A DNA stretch of 64,000 bases from Arthrobacter sp. ES3-54 (GTDB lineage: Bacteria > Actinomycetota > Actinomycetes > Actinomycetales > Micrococcaceae), in assembly GCF_029504395.1 (NCBI RefSeq), contig NZ_JAQFIF010000014.1:22084-86083 (forward strand). The letters are read 5' to 3'. The notes under the pieces were generated by a model, which was not told the DNA's origin, did not search any database, and worked only from the letters and a program-made list of their open reading frames with translations. Each line of letters begins with the position of its first letter. Positions within the stretch are counted from its first letter, which is position 1. A program made the translations under genes and the position numbers. Positions 1-8,780 of this stretch are shown piece after piece.

Positions 1-954
1 CAGCTCCGGAAGTGCGTCCTGCCCCGAGAACAACACCTGCGTGAAGCTGTGCCCAGAGATCAACTGATACGTCATCGCGGTAAGACCAATCAGCAAGCCG
101 AGCGCAGAGGTCACCAACACCCGGTTCAGATGCACGAGAGGACGAAGCGACAACGCAACCCAGCGGACCAACCATCCCAACAGCGCGCCGACCGCGCCCA
201 TGACCACCGCCCAGCCCAACGTCGCCAACGTCGGCGGCACCGCAGGCGGCACCACGGGCAGCGCCAGCGAGAAGCTGCCCAACCCGGTCCAGCCGTCCAA
301 GCCGACGAACACAAGCGCCCCGACGCCGGAAGCGAGTAGTCCGGGCAGGGCCATCAGACTCAGCGTCATTCCCCCGATCCCGGCGGCCTCCATGATCAGG
401 AATGCACCGAGCACCGGAGACCCGAGCAAGGTACTGATCGCTGCGAAGCTGCCTGCCGACGCCATGATCGTCAGGGCCATCGGCGGAGCGTCCTTCTTCA
501 CCAGGTGCACCGCCAGCGCTCCGAGGCCGCCACCGATCGCGATAAGCGGCCCCTCGGGCCCGAGCACCGCACCCAGGCTGAGAGTGGTCAGCGCCGCGAG
601 AATGATACCCACGAGCTCCCGCCCGTTCGGCGGGCCGCCGCCCGTCTTAAATCCGAAAGCGGGTGAGTGGCCCCCGGTTCCCGGCAGATACCGAATGGTC
701 AACGCCGTCAACAACCCACACAGCACCAACCACGGAACCGGCCACCACGCAGGAGCAGGACCCCCGAGGACTTGATTCGGAAGCCCGTTGAAGACGAACT
801 GCTGGACGGCCGAGACCAAAGCGAGAAAGCCGTAGGCAATGGCCGAGATGGGAACGCCCAAGACCGCTGCCAGCACGAGCGCAGCGATGTACGCCCTGGA
901 ACGAATGACAACGGCCGGATCGAAACTGGGCGCCGCCGCGGCAGGCCCGCTCAT
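1..954 (-). CDS. ClC-family chloride/ion channel protein (3' part outside window)
   Basis: Integral membrane anion channel or anion/proton antiporter of the ClC family. The reverse strand reads as one open frame from ATG at 954 to the window edge (318 codons), so the C-terminus is missing. Hydrophobic helices run throughout. A GTGGHSPAF stretch matches the family's first pore motif (GSGIP-like) and LGPEGPLIAIG the second (GxEGP). The first pore motif is divergent, as in an actinobacterial subgroup, so the transported ion cannot be named. The ATG has no Shine-Dalgarno of its own; it overlaps the stop of a short upstream ORF (ATGA), suggesting translational coupling. Confidence 0.85.
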   Translation of the reverse strand, partial: MSGPAAAAPSFDPAVVIRSRAYIAALVLAAVLGVPISAIAYGFLALVSAVQQFVFNGLPNQVLGGPAPAWWPVPWLVLCGLLTALTIRYLPGTGGHSPAFGFKTGGGPPNGRELVGIILAALTTLSLGAVLGPEGPLIAIGGGLGALAVHLVKKDAPPMALTIMASAGSFAAISTLLGSPVLGAFLIMEAAGIGGMTLSLMALPGLLASGVGALVFVGLDGWTGLGSFSLALPVVPPAVPPTLATLGWAVVMGAVGALLGWLVRWVALSLRPLVHLNRVLVTSALGLLIGLTAMTYQLISGHSFTQVLFSGQDALPEL

Positions 955-1061
955 TCCCGGCAACCCAGCGCGTCTGTGACGATTCCGCCCGAAAGACGGC
1001 CCTCAGCAAACGGAGGTGCTGAGAAAACGGGTTCGGTGCGCCCGTTGTAACAGTTGAGCAT
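951..1061 (-). CDS. 36-aa upstream ORF, possible leader peptide of the ClC gene
   Basis: ATG at 1061 is preceded by a strong ribosome site (GGAAGGAG, five bases from the start). The frame encodes 36 residues beginning MLNCYNGRTEPVF and ends in a TGA that shares bases with the ClC ATG (ATGA). The peptide has no recognisable domain or membrane segment. The good ribosome site here and its absence at the ClC start fit a coupled leader ORF. The alternative is that this is the true N-terminus of the channel, separated by a frameshift. Confidence 0.45.
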   Translation of the reverse strand: MLNCYNGRTEPVFSAPPFAEGRLSGGIVTDALGCRE

Positions 1062-1519
1062 CCCTTCTCCTTCCGCGCGCCGTCCGCAAGGCGGCGGGAG
1101 CCTCTAATGAGGTCTCACAAGCGATAGAGGCTGGTTGATCAGATGTTCTCCAAGCTAACGCTTCAAGTGGGGGCGGTCTTCACCCAATGCGGGTGAAAGA
1201 GCATCAAAAGAACACCGCCGTCCATCGCGGACGTTAAACGGAGGGCAACGCAGGCCCTCGAGTCGAGGTCGGCTGGCGGCAGCGTCAGATGATTGCTATT
1301 GCAAGCTTGCTTATCATCGTTTAGTTTAGGGCTGGGATGCGGCCCGCCTTGCGAACGCGGGCCTCCGGCACACGCCTCTTGCCGACTTCCTGACGAGCCG
1401 GCTCTGCGTCCAAGTGTGGAGCCGGCCTCGGGGCGTCCCGGACGGTATCCGTCCCGATCACTCGGAGACCGGGCGCCGCTTCTGACGTCGCCCATCAGCC
1501 CATCAGCCCATAGAGCGTG
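1062..1519. other. Intergenic region, no gene recognised
   Basis: About 460 bases without a convincing coding frame. It contains an AT-rich patch around 1290-1325 with a perfect 10-bp palindrome GCAAGCTTGC at 1301-1310, and a short tandem repeat of CCCATCAG at about 1491-1513. AGCCTCT and AGAGGCT near 1089-1122 could form a hairpin. The palindrome may be a regulator site for the leftward ClC unit; nothing shows which regulator. Confidence 0.4.
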
Positions 1520-1939
1520 TTAGCCAAGGATTTCGGAACGTTTCCGGACGGCGTTGACGTAATCTATGAGAGGCTGCCGCGCGTCCGCCATGGCCTTCGC
1601 GAACAGGCCGCGCAACGGGCCCGTAAACTCCTCTTTCCCGCGCAGGTGCGTCATGCCGCTCTGTGGTTCGAGCGTGAATGTGCACACGCCGGTGAATAGG
1701 CCCAGGGGCAGGCCTCCGGTCCAGGTCATCACCTCGCCTGGCATCTGCTGGACACGGAGCCGGAAGACACGGCTCCCACGGACGCGGGTCCGGATTTTGA
1801 TGGTGCCACCGTTGCGCAGCTCGCCTGTAACGTGCGTGATGCCGGATTCCCAAACCGTGTAGTTCCTGGCATCGGTGATGATGTCCCAGACGGTAGAGCC
1901 TCGGGCTTTGATCAGCGCCTCAGCCTCGGCAAAATGCAT
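1520..1939 (-). CDS. SRPBCC-family (START-like) protein
   Basis: Small soluble protein of 139 residues starting MHFAEAEALI. The pattern (short N-terminal strand, then STVWDIITDARNYTVWESGI, alternating beta strands, and a C-terminal amphipathic helix with ARQPLIDYVNAVRK) is that of polyketide-cyclase/START-like ligand-binding folds. Such proteins bind hydrophobic ligands in a cavity; the ligand is unknown. The open frame extends further upstream, but that extension is Arg/Pro-rich and lacks domain character, so the start at 1939 is preferred. It is downstream of, and codirectional with, the damaged two-component genes. Confidence 0.7.
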   Translation of the reverse strand: MHFAEAEALIKARGSTVWDIITDARNYTVWESGITHVTGELRNGGTIKIRTRVRGSRVFRLRVQQMPGEVMTWTGGLPLGLFTGVCTFTLEPQSGMTHLRGKEEFTGPLRGLFAKAMADARQPLIDYVNAVRKRSEILG

Positions 1940-2177
1940 GGACCTACCGTAACCGGCGCATCCGGGGACGGCGCTAGAGGATTTGGGCACCAGTTTGGTG
2001 AACATCACGCCCACGGGCCGCGGCATCGGCCACCGCGAGCCGCGCGGCGTCGTCAGCGAGCGTCTTCCTCCGCCAGGGCGAGGTGTTCCGCTGCGACGGC
2101 GTGCAAGGGTCACGTTATGGCTGTGCACCGTCCCCGACAAGGGTCAAAGGGGCCCAACGAGCTACCTCCTGCCGGCC

Positions 2178-3100
2178 TTAGGCTGATCTGAACTTCACGC
2201 AGGCGTCCAGACCGGTGGCTCCCGTGGCAGTCCCTAAGGTTCTGGGCGTCAGTGAGGCCTCGGCGCCGCTCGCCCGGGCCAGCTGGTGCACGATGGACAG
2301 GCCGAGGCCGCTGCCCTCCCCGCTCTGCGTGCCCCGCCAGAAGCGGCTAAAGGCCCGGTGGCAATCTTCCAGGGAAAGTCCCGGTCCCTCATCCAGGATG
2401 TGCAGTTCGATGATGCCTGGTTGTTCACCGTGGGACACCACGAGCTGGATCTGGGAGCCCGGCGGAGCCACGGCAAGCGCGTTGTCGATCAAATTGTCGA
2501 TGATCTGCTCGGCAAAAGTCTTCTGGTTACCGCGCCCGCCATGACGTACGCCAGGATGCCGGCGAGCAATACCGTGGTACCGGCGACGGTCCAGATGGTT
2601 CGCAGCTGGCCGTTTACCTGCTCGGTCACCACCGAGGCAGGGTACGTCAGCCGGACGACGCCGGAGATCTTCTCACCGCTGAGGACAGGGACTGCGACGT
2701 AGAGCAGATCAAGGCCCAACGTCTGGGAATACCGCTGGCCGGCGTTGATCTGCCCGGTCAATGCGGCGGCAATTTCCGGGCGTGAACTGTACGTTGATCC
2801 GGTGGCTGCCTGATCGTCATCCGAAGTGGCCAAGGCCGTCCCGCCGGCGTCGACTATCACTACACGAGCGCCGCCCGCCTCCCCGTATCGACGCACGTCG
2901 GCGGCTACTTCCGCGGGTAGCGGGCCACCAGCTCTCAACGCGTCGCCGGACCGGCCGGCCAGCAGAAACGCGTCGCGTTCGAGGGAGGTGGTGAGGCGCT
3001 CACGTTCAACGCGGACCAGATAGTTCCCCAGCGGAATGTCCTGCACCAGGACCACGAGCAACGTGATGAACATGAACGCACCGATCAGCCTCCATCTCAT
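2178..3100 (-). pseudogene. Sensor histidine kinase with HAMP/HisKA region deleted and frame broken
   Basis: The first frame (3100 to about 2489) gives an N-terminal membrane anchor, an extracytoplasmic sensor domain of about 130 residues and a second membrane helix ending in AGAVTRRL, then hits a stop. The second frame (from about 2515 to 2178) resumes at AEQIIDNLIDNALAVAPPG, the N-box of the HATPase_c domain, and continues through DEGPGL and GEGSGLGLSIV (G boxes). The HAMP and HisKA segments that should lie between, with the phosphorylated histidine, are absent, and the join is out of frame. The start overlaps the regulator gene stop (ATGA). It cannot make a working kinase. Confidence 0.85.
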
Positions 3101-3779
3101 CCAGGCACTCCCAGCCTGAACCCGACGCCCCGGACGGCCTCGATCCAGCGTGGATCACCGAGCTTCTTGCGGTTCCCGGCTATGTGGGCATCCACGGTTT
3201 TCGTGGTGCCGTACCAGTCGCCGTCCCACACTGCGCGGAGGATCTCGCGACGCTCGAACACGGCACCCGGGTCTGCGGCAAGGAAGTACAGGAGCTCAAA
3301 CTCTTTTGCCGTCAGATAGACCTCCCTCCCGTCGAGGGCCACGCGACGCGACCGCTGGTCAATGCTCAGGCCGCCGATGTTCCCGCTAATGTCCGCCTCT
3401 GGACGGCCGTCCGGGAGCCGCTCTTCGGAGCGGCGGGCCACTGCCCGGATCCGTGCGATGAGTTCCCGCATCCCGAAGGGCTTGACCAAATAGTCGTCGC
3501 GCCCAGTTCCAACGCCAGCACCCGGTCGATCTCTTCATCCCGTGCACTGACAACGATGATCGGGGTGGCGGTCAGCGCGCGAATGGCTCGGCACACATCG
3601 GTTCCGTCCATATCCGGCAGCCCCAGATCCAGGAGGACAAAATCCGGACACTGCTCACGGACCACGTCCAGTGCCCGGCCGCCCGTCCCGACATGGCTTG
3701 CCCCGAAGCCGGCCCGGCTCAGCCCTTCAAGGACTCCGGCGGCCACTGATTCGTCGTCCTCCACTACCAGGATTTGCAT
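3097..3779 (-). pseudogene. OmpR/PhoB-type response regulator with one-base frameshift
   Basis: From ATG at 3779 the receiver domain reads normally: VEDDES acidic pocket, FVLLDLGLPDMDG with the phospho-acceptor Asp, VSARDE. At about 3498 one base is missing: restoring it gives GADDYLVKPFGMREL, with the conserved Lys of the VKPFG loop, and leads into an intact winged-helix domain (LTAKEFELLYFLA to GVGFRLGVPG). The loss falls at a GCG(G)AC position, so a sequencing error is possible. It is the partner of the deleted kinase downstream and is divergent from the secreted protein at 3912. Confidence 0.85.
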
Positions 3780-3911
3780 ACCTGATTATGTTCCTGCCCG
3801 ACGCGATTCGTGTCGCAATCCGCACAAATTAGCCGATCGCGCGCGCAAACTTGGACGGTTCTTGGATTTCCTGAGGGTCTGTCCTTGCCGTTGAATTCCT
3901 AGGGTTGAGAC

Positions 3912-4340
3912 ATGAATACAAAAACAGCCCTCGTCCTCACAGCAGCCGGTGTCCTCCTCACCGGATCCGCGGCCCTCGCGGTGAATGTTCAGACCCTCAG
4001 CGGTGCACCGGCCGGGACGACCCCCGCGAACACCGTCCTTCTGCCGCAGGATTCCACCACTGCCACGTCCCCTTCCCCCGCGTCGACGCCGACCACTTCG
4101 ACCGTGGAGGACCGCCGACCGGCATCATCGCTGAGCCCTTCCGCCAGTGACGACCGGGGCAACGAAAATTCGACCGCACCCAGACCCGCCACCGGCGGCC
4201 GGACCGCCGTTTCCCCCGCTCCCGTACCGGTACCGGTGCCGGCCCGTGCACCCTCCCGCACCAATGAACCCGGTGACGATCACGGCGGCCACGGCGAACC
4301 CGAACCGGGCGACGATAAGCACTCGGGCAACGACGACTGA
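3912..4340 (+). CDS. Small secreted Pro/Thr-rich protein with acidic-His tail
   Basis: A 142-residue protein with a clear signal peptide (MNTKTALVLTAAGVLLTGSA, then ALA before the likely cleavage). The mature part is low-complexity, rich in Pro, Thr and Ser, with a PVPVPVPAR run and a charged C-terminus of Asp, Glu, His and Gly (DDHGGHGEPEPGDDKHSGNDD pattern). No enzyme domain is present. The His/acidic tail could bind metal, which is inference only. It is divergent from the OmpR-type two-component pair, a common arrangement for a direct target of such a system. Confidence 0.7.
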   Translation: MNTKTALVLTAAGVLLTGSAALAVNVQTLSGAPAGTTPANTVLLPQDSTTATSPSPASTPTTSTVEDRRPASSLSPSASDDRGNENSTAPRPATGGRTAVSPAPVPVPVPARAPSRTNEPGDDHGGHGEPEPGDDKHSGNDD

Positions 4341-4414
4341 CAGACCACTGCCAGAGAGCGATACCAACTGGGCACCGCGCAGACACCGCCCCGCGTCCGG
4401 GCAACTCCGTGCCT

Positions 4415-5866
4415 CTATCGGCCAGATCTGAAAATCCGGTAGCTCCGGGTGCCTTGCGATGGGGCTTTCTGTCGAGTCCGGACCGCCGGCCGCTTGATCG
4501 GGTTCTGGATACCGACGGCGGAAACAATGCCGCCGAGAATGAGCAGCACCGCCGTCACGGCCACCACGCGGTGAAAACCTTCGAGCTCCAGTTTGCCGCC
4601 CACCACCAGGCCCACCAGCGCGATGCCGATCAGACCGGCAACCCTGCTGACGGCGTTATTCACTGCCGAGCCGATGCCGGCCTGCTGTTCCGAAACGGAC
4701 CCGAGAATGGCGGCGGTGAGCGGTGCGACGGTCGCCGAGAGCCCGAGCGCGAACAGGAGGATCCCCGGCATCAGTTGGGTCCAATAGTTGATCGGAATTT
4801 CAGACTCAAGCATCAGGAGGTAGCCGACTCCGGCCAGCGCAGGTCCGCCTGCCATGAACCACCGCGGGCCGAACCGTCCGGCCAGGGAACCAAACCATGA
4901 CGCGAGGAGGATGTTGACGATGCTGACTGGGAGCAAAGCAAGAGCGGCCAACGTCGCCGGGTAGCCGGCAACCTGCTGCAGGAAAAGCACAATGATGAAT
5001 CCCCCGATCGACAGCGCGGCGTAGACGAAGGCCGTAGCCACATTGCCGACGGCAAAGTTCCGGACGGAGAAGAGGCTGAGCGGCAGGAGCGGCTGCCGCG
5101 CGGTCTTTTCCCGCCAAAGGAACCCGGCGAGGCACAGGATGCCGAGGACGAAGGGCATCATGATGAGCGGGCTCCCCCAGCCATAGTTGCCTTGTTCGAT
5201 CAACGCGTAGACCGGACCGGCCAAACCGAGCACACAGAGCACAGCGCCCGGGTAGTCGATGCTCACCCCCTCCTCGCGAACGTCCTTGGCCCGCAGCACG
5301 CCTAAAAGGTACAAGGTCACAACAATGGGCAGGACGTTGATTCCGAAGACCCAACGCCAGCCCACAGAATCGACGAGCACTCCGCCGAGCAGGGGGCCGG
5401 CGATGAAAGCCACGGTGGTACCAGCTGTCCACTGGCCGATCGCCTTCGCCCGCGGCGCCTCGTCGAAGTTGGACGTGATCAGGGCCAGGGAACTGGGCAC
5501 CAGCAACGCGCCCGCGACGCCTTGAAGCGCCCTGGCCACGACCAGCACCTCGGCTGTGGGTGCCAGCGCACACATCACTGACGTCGCGCCGAACCCGATC
5601 AGCCCGGCCCGGAGAACCACAACGCGTCCGAGCAAATCGGAAAGCGAGCCGGCGACCAGGATCAGGGAACCCAGGGTGATCAGGTAGGCATCGACAACCC
5701 ATTGCTGCGTAGTGAGTCCGCCGCCCAGTTCCCGGGAAATGGCAGGCAGTGCGACGTTGATGACGCTGCTGTCGAGAAAAGACACGAAGGACGCGAGAAT
5801 CGCGATCCAAAGCACGAGCCTCTGCGTACGCGCCGACGGTAGGGAACTCACCTTCCCAGTAAACAC
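4415..5866 (-). CDS. MFS drug exporter, 14-TM DHA2/EmrB-QacA type
   Basis: A 483-residue membrane transporter. The first helix carries LDSSVINVALPAI (motif D1 of the DHA2 subfamily) and the 2-3 loop carries GSLSDLLGRVVVL (motif A). About 14 hydrophobic helices follow, ending in an Arg-rich tail. It should export small toxic molecules by proton antiport; the substrate cannot be read from sequence. The frame is open another 150 codons upstream, but that part is Arg/Pro-rich and antisense to the next gene, so GTG at 5866 (or GTG at 5851) is taken as the start. It converges with the secreted-protein gene. Confidence 0.85.
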   Translation of the reverse strand: MFTGKVSSLPSARTQRLVLWIAILASFVSFLDSSVINVALPAISRELGGGLTTQQWVVDAYLITLGSLILVAGSLSDLLGRVVVLRAGLIGFGATSVMCALAPTAEVLVVARALQGVAGALLVPSSLALITSNFDEAPRAKAIGQWTAGTTVAFIAGPLLGGVLVDSVGWRWVFGINVLPIVVTLYLLGVLRAKDVREEGVSIDYPGAVLCVLGLAGPVYALIEQGNYGWGSPLIMMPFVLGILCLAGFLWREKTARQPLLPLSLFSVRNFAVGNVATAFVYAALSIGGFIIVLFLQQVAGYPATLAALALLPVSIVNILLASWFGSLAGRFGPRWFMAGGPALAGVGYLLMLESEIPINYWTQLMPGILLFALGLSATVAPLTAAILGSVSEQQAGIGSAVNNAVSRVAGLIGIALVGLVVGGKLELEGFHRVVAVTAVLLILGGIVSAVGIQNPIKRPAVRTRQKAPSQGTRSYRIFRSGR

Positions 5867-6203
5867 CCGCACCCGAGGTAGCCGGACCCGACGGCGCCCA
5901 GTTGCCCGCGCCGTGGCACCGCCGCTCCTGCGGGCGAGCCTACGCCGACGCCGGGAGGCCAGCAAGGGTGCCTGTAGCGGACGGTAATTTACCCTTGACT
6001 TTCGCCTTGGAGCGGACAAATGTGGGCTTCCGAGGGCAGCGTCCCCGGCCCGCAGACCGGCCGGGGGGCGACCAGGAAGAGCTTGCGGCGACCCCGCAGC
6101 GCGGACCGCAGCGTCGGCATGTTGACCGTCGTTCGGCAGCGTTCCAGGGTCCATGAGTCTGGTGTCGCCCTGTTCTGGCGCGCCCGACTTAGGGGAGGCC
6201 GAG
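5867..6203. other. Intergenic region between divergent MFS and VOC genes
   Basis: About 340 bases between the leftward MFS transporter and the rightward VOC gene. The segment near 5985-6005 is locally AT-rich (GGTAATTTACCC, itself partly palindromic), a plausible promoter or operator area for the MFS gene. No gene, RNA or clear terminator was recognised. Confidence 0.35.
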
Positions 6204-6704
6204 ATGAATAGTGTCGGTACGAACAGCAAGAGCGCTATCGCCAGCCCGCCGGTGAAGCCCGGAGAGTTCAGGCTCGAGGTCATCGTCGTGCCAGTCTCCG
6301 ACGTCGACCGGGCCAAGCGCTTCTACGAGTCCTTGGGCTGGCGGCTGGACGCCGAAGTCGCCGTCGAGGACGGCTACCGACTGATGCAGCTGACGCCTCC
6401 AGGTTCCGGCTGCTCGATCATCTTCGGTGAGGGCGTCACCTCGGCGCCGCCGGGCTCGGCCCAGGGCCTGCACCTGGCGGTCTACGACATCGACGCCGCC
6501 CGGGCCGACCTCGTTTCGCGCGGGGTCGAGGTCAGCGAGACATTCCACGACACCACGGGCGTCTTCCATCACGCCGGGACCGAGGGACGCCTGGACGGCC
6601 CGGCTCCCGGACACCGGGACTACGGCTCGTTCGCGTCCTTCAGCGACCCGGACGGCAACGGCTGGGTCCTCCAGGAAATCAAGACCCGGCTGCCGGGCCG
6701 CTGA
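6204..6704 (+). CDS. VOC-family (glyoxalase/bleomycin-resistance fold) protein
   Basis: A 166-residue vicinal-oxygen-chelate protein. The first beta-alpha-beta unit is VIVVPVSDVDRAKRFYESLG and the last is FASFSDPDGNGWVLQEI, the usual C-terminal motif with its metal-binding Glu. Family members include glyoxalases, ring-cleaving dioxygenases and drug-binding proteins, so the reaction is undetermined. The start at 6204 is chosen because GGGGAGG lies seven bases upstream; an in-frame ATG at 6153 lacks this. It heads a tight three-gene unit with a 55-aa protein and an FAD-dependent reductase. Confidence 0.85.
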   Translation: MNSVGTNSKSAIASPPVKPGEFRLEVIVVPVSDVDRAKRFYESLGWRLDAEVAVEDGYRLMQLTPPGSGCSIIFGEGVTSAPPGSAQGLHLAVYDIDAARADLVSRGVEVSETFHDTTGVFHHAGTEGRLDGPAPGHRDYGSFASFSDPDGNGWVLQEIKTRLPGR

Positions 6705-6731
6705 AGCATTCAACGCTGAAAGGAGAGGCTG

Positions 6732-6899
6732 ATGGCCACCACTTACGAGTCCGTGGGCGAGCTTGCGGACGCCCTCAGGCGCGCCGCGACAGCTCACGGC
6801 AAACACGAGGAGCTCACCGGCCAGGAGGACGCGAACTGGCCAGACTGGTACGCGCTCTACATGGTGCGCGAGCACGCCGGGGAGGAGCTGCCGACATGA
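6732..6899 (+). CDS. 55-aa conserved-looking small protein
   Basis: ATG at 6732 follows AGGAGAGG and gives 55 residues (MATTYESVGELADALRRA, later NWPDWYALYMVREHAGEELPT). The stop TGA overlaps the next ATG (ATGA), so it is translationally coupled to the reductase. The sequence is amphipathic and helical with a Trp/Tyr-rich WPDWYALYM segment. No domain is assigned. The ribosome site and the coupled position between two real genes make it a genuine gene; a partner role for one of the flanking enzymes is inference. Confidence 0.75.
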   Translation: MATTYESVGELADALRRAATAHGKHEELTGQEDANWPDWYALYMVREHAGEELPT

Positions 6900-8269
6900 G
6901 CGACTACGACGTCATCGTGATCGGCGCCGGCTCACCGGGCGAACACTGCGCGGGCGCGCTCGCCGAGGGCGGCCTGCGCGTGGCCGTCGTCGAGCGTGAA
7001 CTGGTCGGCGGCGAGTGCTCGTACTGGGCCTGCATCCCGTCCAAGACGCTGTTACGGCCGGGTGAGGCGGTTCATGCGGCACGTGCGGCCGCCGCCACTG
7101 CCGACGTCGACGTCGACGTCGACGCGGCGCTGGCCTGGCGCGACTTCATGGTCTCGGACTACTCCGACGCCGGGCAGGAACGCTGGCTGGCCGATCACGG
7201 CATCGACCTGCTGCGCGGCACCGGGCGGCTCGCCGGTACGGGCGCCGTCGAGGTCGACGGCGTGCGCCACACCGCCGGCCATGTGGTCCTCGCCAATGGT
7301 GCCGAACCCGTTATCCCCCCGGTCCCAGGCCTGAGCGGGATGGAGGGTGTCTGGACGAGCCGCGAGGCGACCTCCATGAAGGCCGTTCCCCGCCGCCTGC
7401 TCATCCTCGGCGGCGGCCCGGTCGGCGTCGAAATGGCCCAGGCAGTCCGCAGGCTCGGCGGAGAGGTGGCATTGGCGGACATGTCGGCGCATGTCCTCGG
7501 CCGGGAGCCGGCACCGCTGGGCGAGGCCCTCGGTGAGGTGTTGAGCCGCGAGGGCATCGAGCTCGTTTTGTCCGCGCGCGCGTCCGCAGCACGGCGCGAG
7601 GGCGGGGACTTTGTGGTGGAGTTCGACGACGGGCGTGAACTCCGCGGTGACCGGCTGCTCGTCGCCACGGGGCGGCGCCCGCGCATCCGCGGGATCGGCC
7701 TGGAGAGTGTCGGCGTCGAGCCGGAGGCCCATGGAGTACCTGTCGACGCGCGCCTGCGTGTGGCCGAGGGCCTATGGGCGATCGGCGACGTCACCGGCAT
7801 CTGGCCGCTGACCCACGTGGGGAAGTACCAGGGCGATATCGTCGCCGCGAACATCCTCGGGGAGCCGCGAGTGGCCAACTATGAGGCCGTCCCGCGCGTC
7901 GCCTACACGGACCCGCAGGCCGCTGCGGTGGGTGCCGCCGACGGCCGCTTCAGCGCCACAGTCCCGGTCTCGGAACTTCCCAAGACCGCTACCTACACGC
8001 GCGGCTACGCCGAGAGCAACGGCTTCCTCACGCTCGTCAGCGACGGCGACCGGCTTACCGGCGCATACGCGCTCGGCCCGGAGGCCGGCGAGTGGCTGCA
8101 GCAGGCGACCCTGGCGATTCGGGCGCATATCCCCTTCGACGTCCTGAGCGACACCATCCAGCCGTTCCCGACATTTTCAGAGATCTACATCGCCGCCCTT
8201 AAAGCCCTCCGCGAACAAATAGCGGCCAGCCACAAGCTCATGGGCGCGGGACCACAAACGGCGGGCTGA
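6896..8269 (+). CDS. NAD(P)/FAD-dependent disulfide oxidoreductase (class I-like)
   Basis: A 457-residue flavoprotein of the dihydrolipoamide dehydrogenase/mercuric reductase family. DVIVIGAGSPGEH near residue 5 is the FAD Rossmann fold. GGECSYWACIPSK holds a redox CX4C pair (Cys41, Cys46). LILGGGPVGVEMA is the NAD(P)-binding fold and GLWAIGDVTG the second FAD motif. The C-terminal dimer domain ends in IQPFPTFSEIYIAAL, where the usual catalytic His-Pro pair is replaced, so it is not a standard lipoamide or glutathione reductase. Its start is coupled to the 55-aa gene. The electron acceptor is unknown. Confidence 0.88.
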   Translation: MSDYDVIVIGAGSPGEHCAGALAEGGLRVAVVERELVGGECSYWACIPSKTLLRPGEAVHAARAAAATADVDVDVDAALAWRDFMVSDYSDAGQERWLADHGIDLLRGTGRLAGTGAVEVDGVRHTAGHVVLANGAEPVIPPVPGLSGMEGVWTSREATSMKAVPRRLLILGGGPVGVEMAQAVRRLGGEVALADMSAHVLGREPAPLGEALGEVLSREGIELVLSARASAARREGGDFVVEFDDGRELRGDRLLVATGRRPRIRGIGLESVGVEPEAHGVPVDARLRVAEGLWAIGDVTGIWPLTHVGKYQGDIVAANILGEPRVANYEAVPRVAYTDPQAAAVGAADGRFSATVPVSELPKTATYTRGYAESNGFLTLVSDGDRLTGAYALGPEAGEWLQQATLAIRAHIPFDVLSDTIQPFPTFSEIYIAALKALREQIAASHKLMGAGPQTAG

Positions 8270-8378
8270 TGACTCACAAGCGCCATCAAATTTGCCATTC
8301 TGACAACTGGGAAGCTCGCAACCGCTGAGCCAGGCAGTTGACCGATGAAATTTTGGCAGGAGAAGAGGGAAGGCCGCC

Positions 8379-8677
8379 ATGGAGTTTCTGACCCACCTCG
8401 TCACCACTGTGCCCGACGGAACGCGGGACGCAACCGTGGACGAAACCAGGTCACGGAAGCGATCAGGGCGGCAGAACTAGCGGCCGAAGGTCATCTTCTC
8501 CGGCTGTGGAAGCCCCCGGCGGCCCCGGGTGAGTGGCGAAGTCTTGGCCTTTGGAGTGCGGAAAATGAGAGCGAGCTGATGGGCGTCCTCGCAAGCCTGC
8601 CTTTGCACGTATGGATGACGGTCGAAATCATCCCCCTGCAGCCGCACCCTAACGACCCCGCAAGCAAGAAGGCCTGA
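8379..8677 (+). pseudogene. Muconolactone isomerase-like protein, frameshifted
   Basis: ATG at 8379 (ribosome site AGGGAAGG) begins MEFLTHLVTTVPDGTRDATV, the N-terminus of the ~95-residue muconolactone delta-isomerase (CatC) family, but the frame stops at about 8480. The next frame continues the homology from EAIRAAELAAEGHLLRLWKPP to the stop at 8677. One base is missing near 8455 (CGGAAG where CGGGAAG would restore the frame). The family isomerises muconolactone in beta-ketoadipate catabolism, but many homologues are of unknown role. It may be decay or an error in a G run. Confidence 0.8.
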
Positions 8678-8780
8678 ACGGTTGAATTCGCAAGCCACGC
8701 TACGGCTGGTAGTACTTGGTACCCGTTGAAGTATCCTCGCCGGAGCAGCTCGTTCAGGTGGAGGGCGCGAAAGGGGAACA

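Noticed and set aside
955..1140. Fluoride or other riboswitch upstream of the ClC gene
   Set aside because: I looked for the crcB-type fold (GATG and CTGATG elements) and it is absent; only a short ORF and a weak hairpin are present.
1163..1495. 110-codon reverse frame
   Set aside because: Arg/Gly/Ser-rich with no fold pattern or ribosome site; looks like chance in GC-rich DNA.
1940..2177. Degraded reverse-strand coding between SRPBCC and kinase genes
   Set aside because: Short fragments such as EHLALAEEDAR and LADDAARLAVADAAARG occur in different frames, but no family could be named.
3868..3905. Direct repeats TTCCTGAGGGT / TTCCTAGGGT as OmpR-type binding sites
   Set aside because: Spacing (28 bases) does not fit the usual 10-11 or 22 base period, and the match is short.
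5867..6316. N-terminal extension of the MFS transporter
   Set aside because: About 150 residues of Arg/Pro-rich sequence antisense to the VOC gene; the transporter motif begins after 5866.
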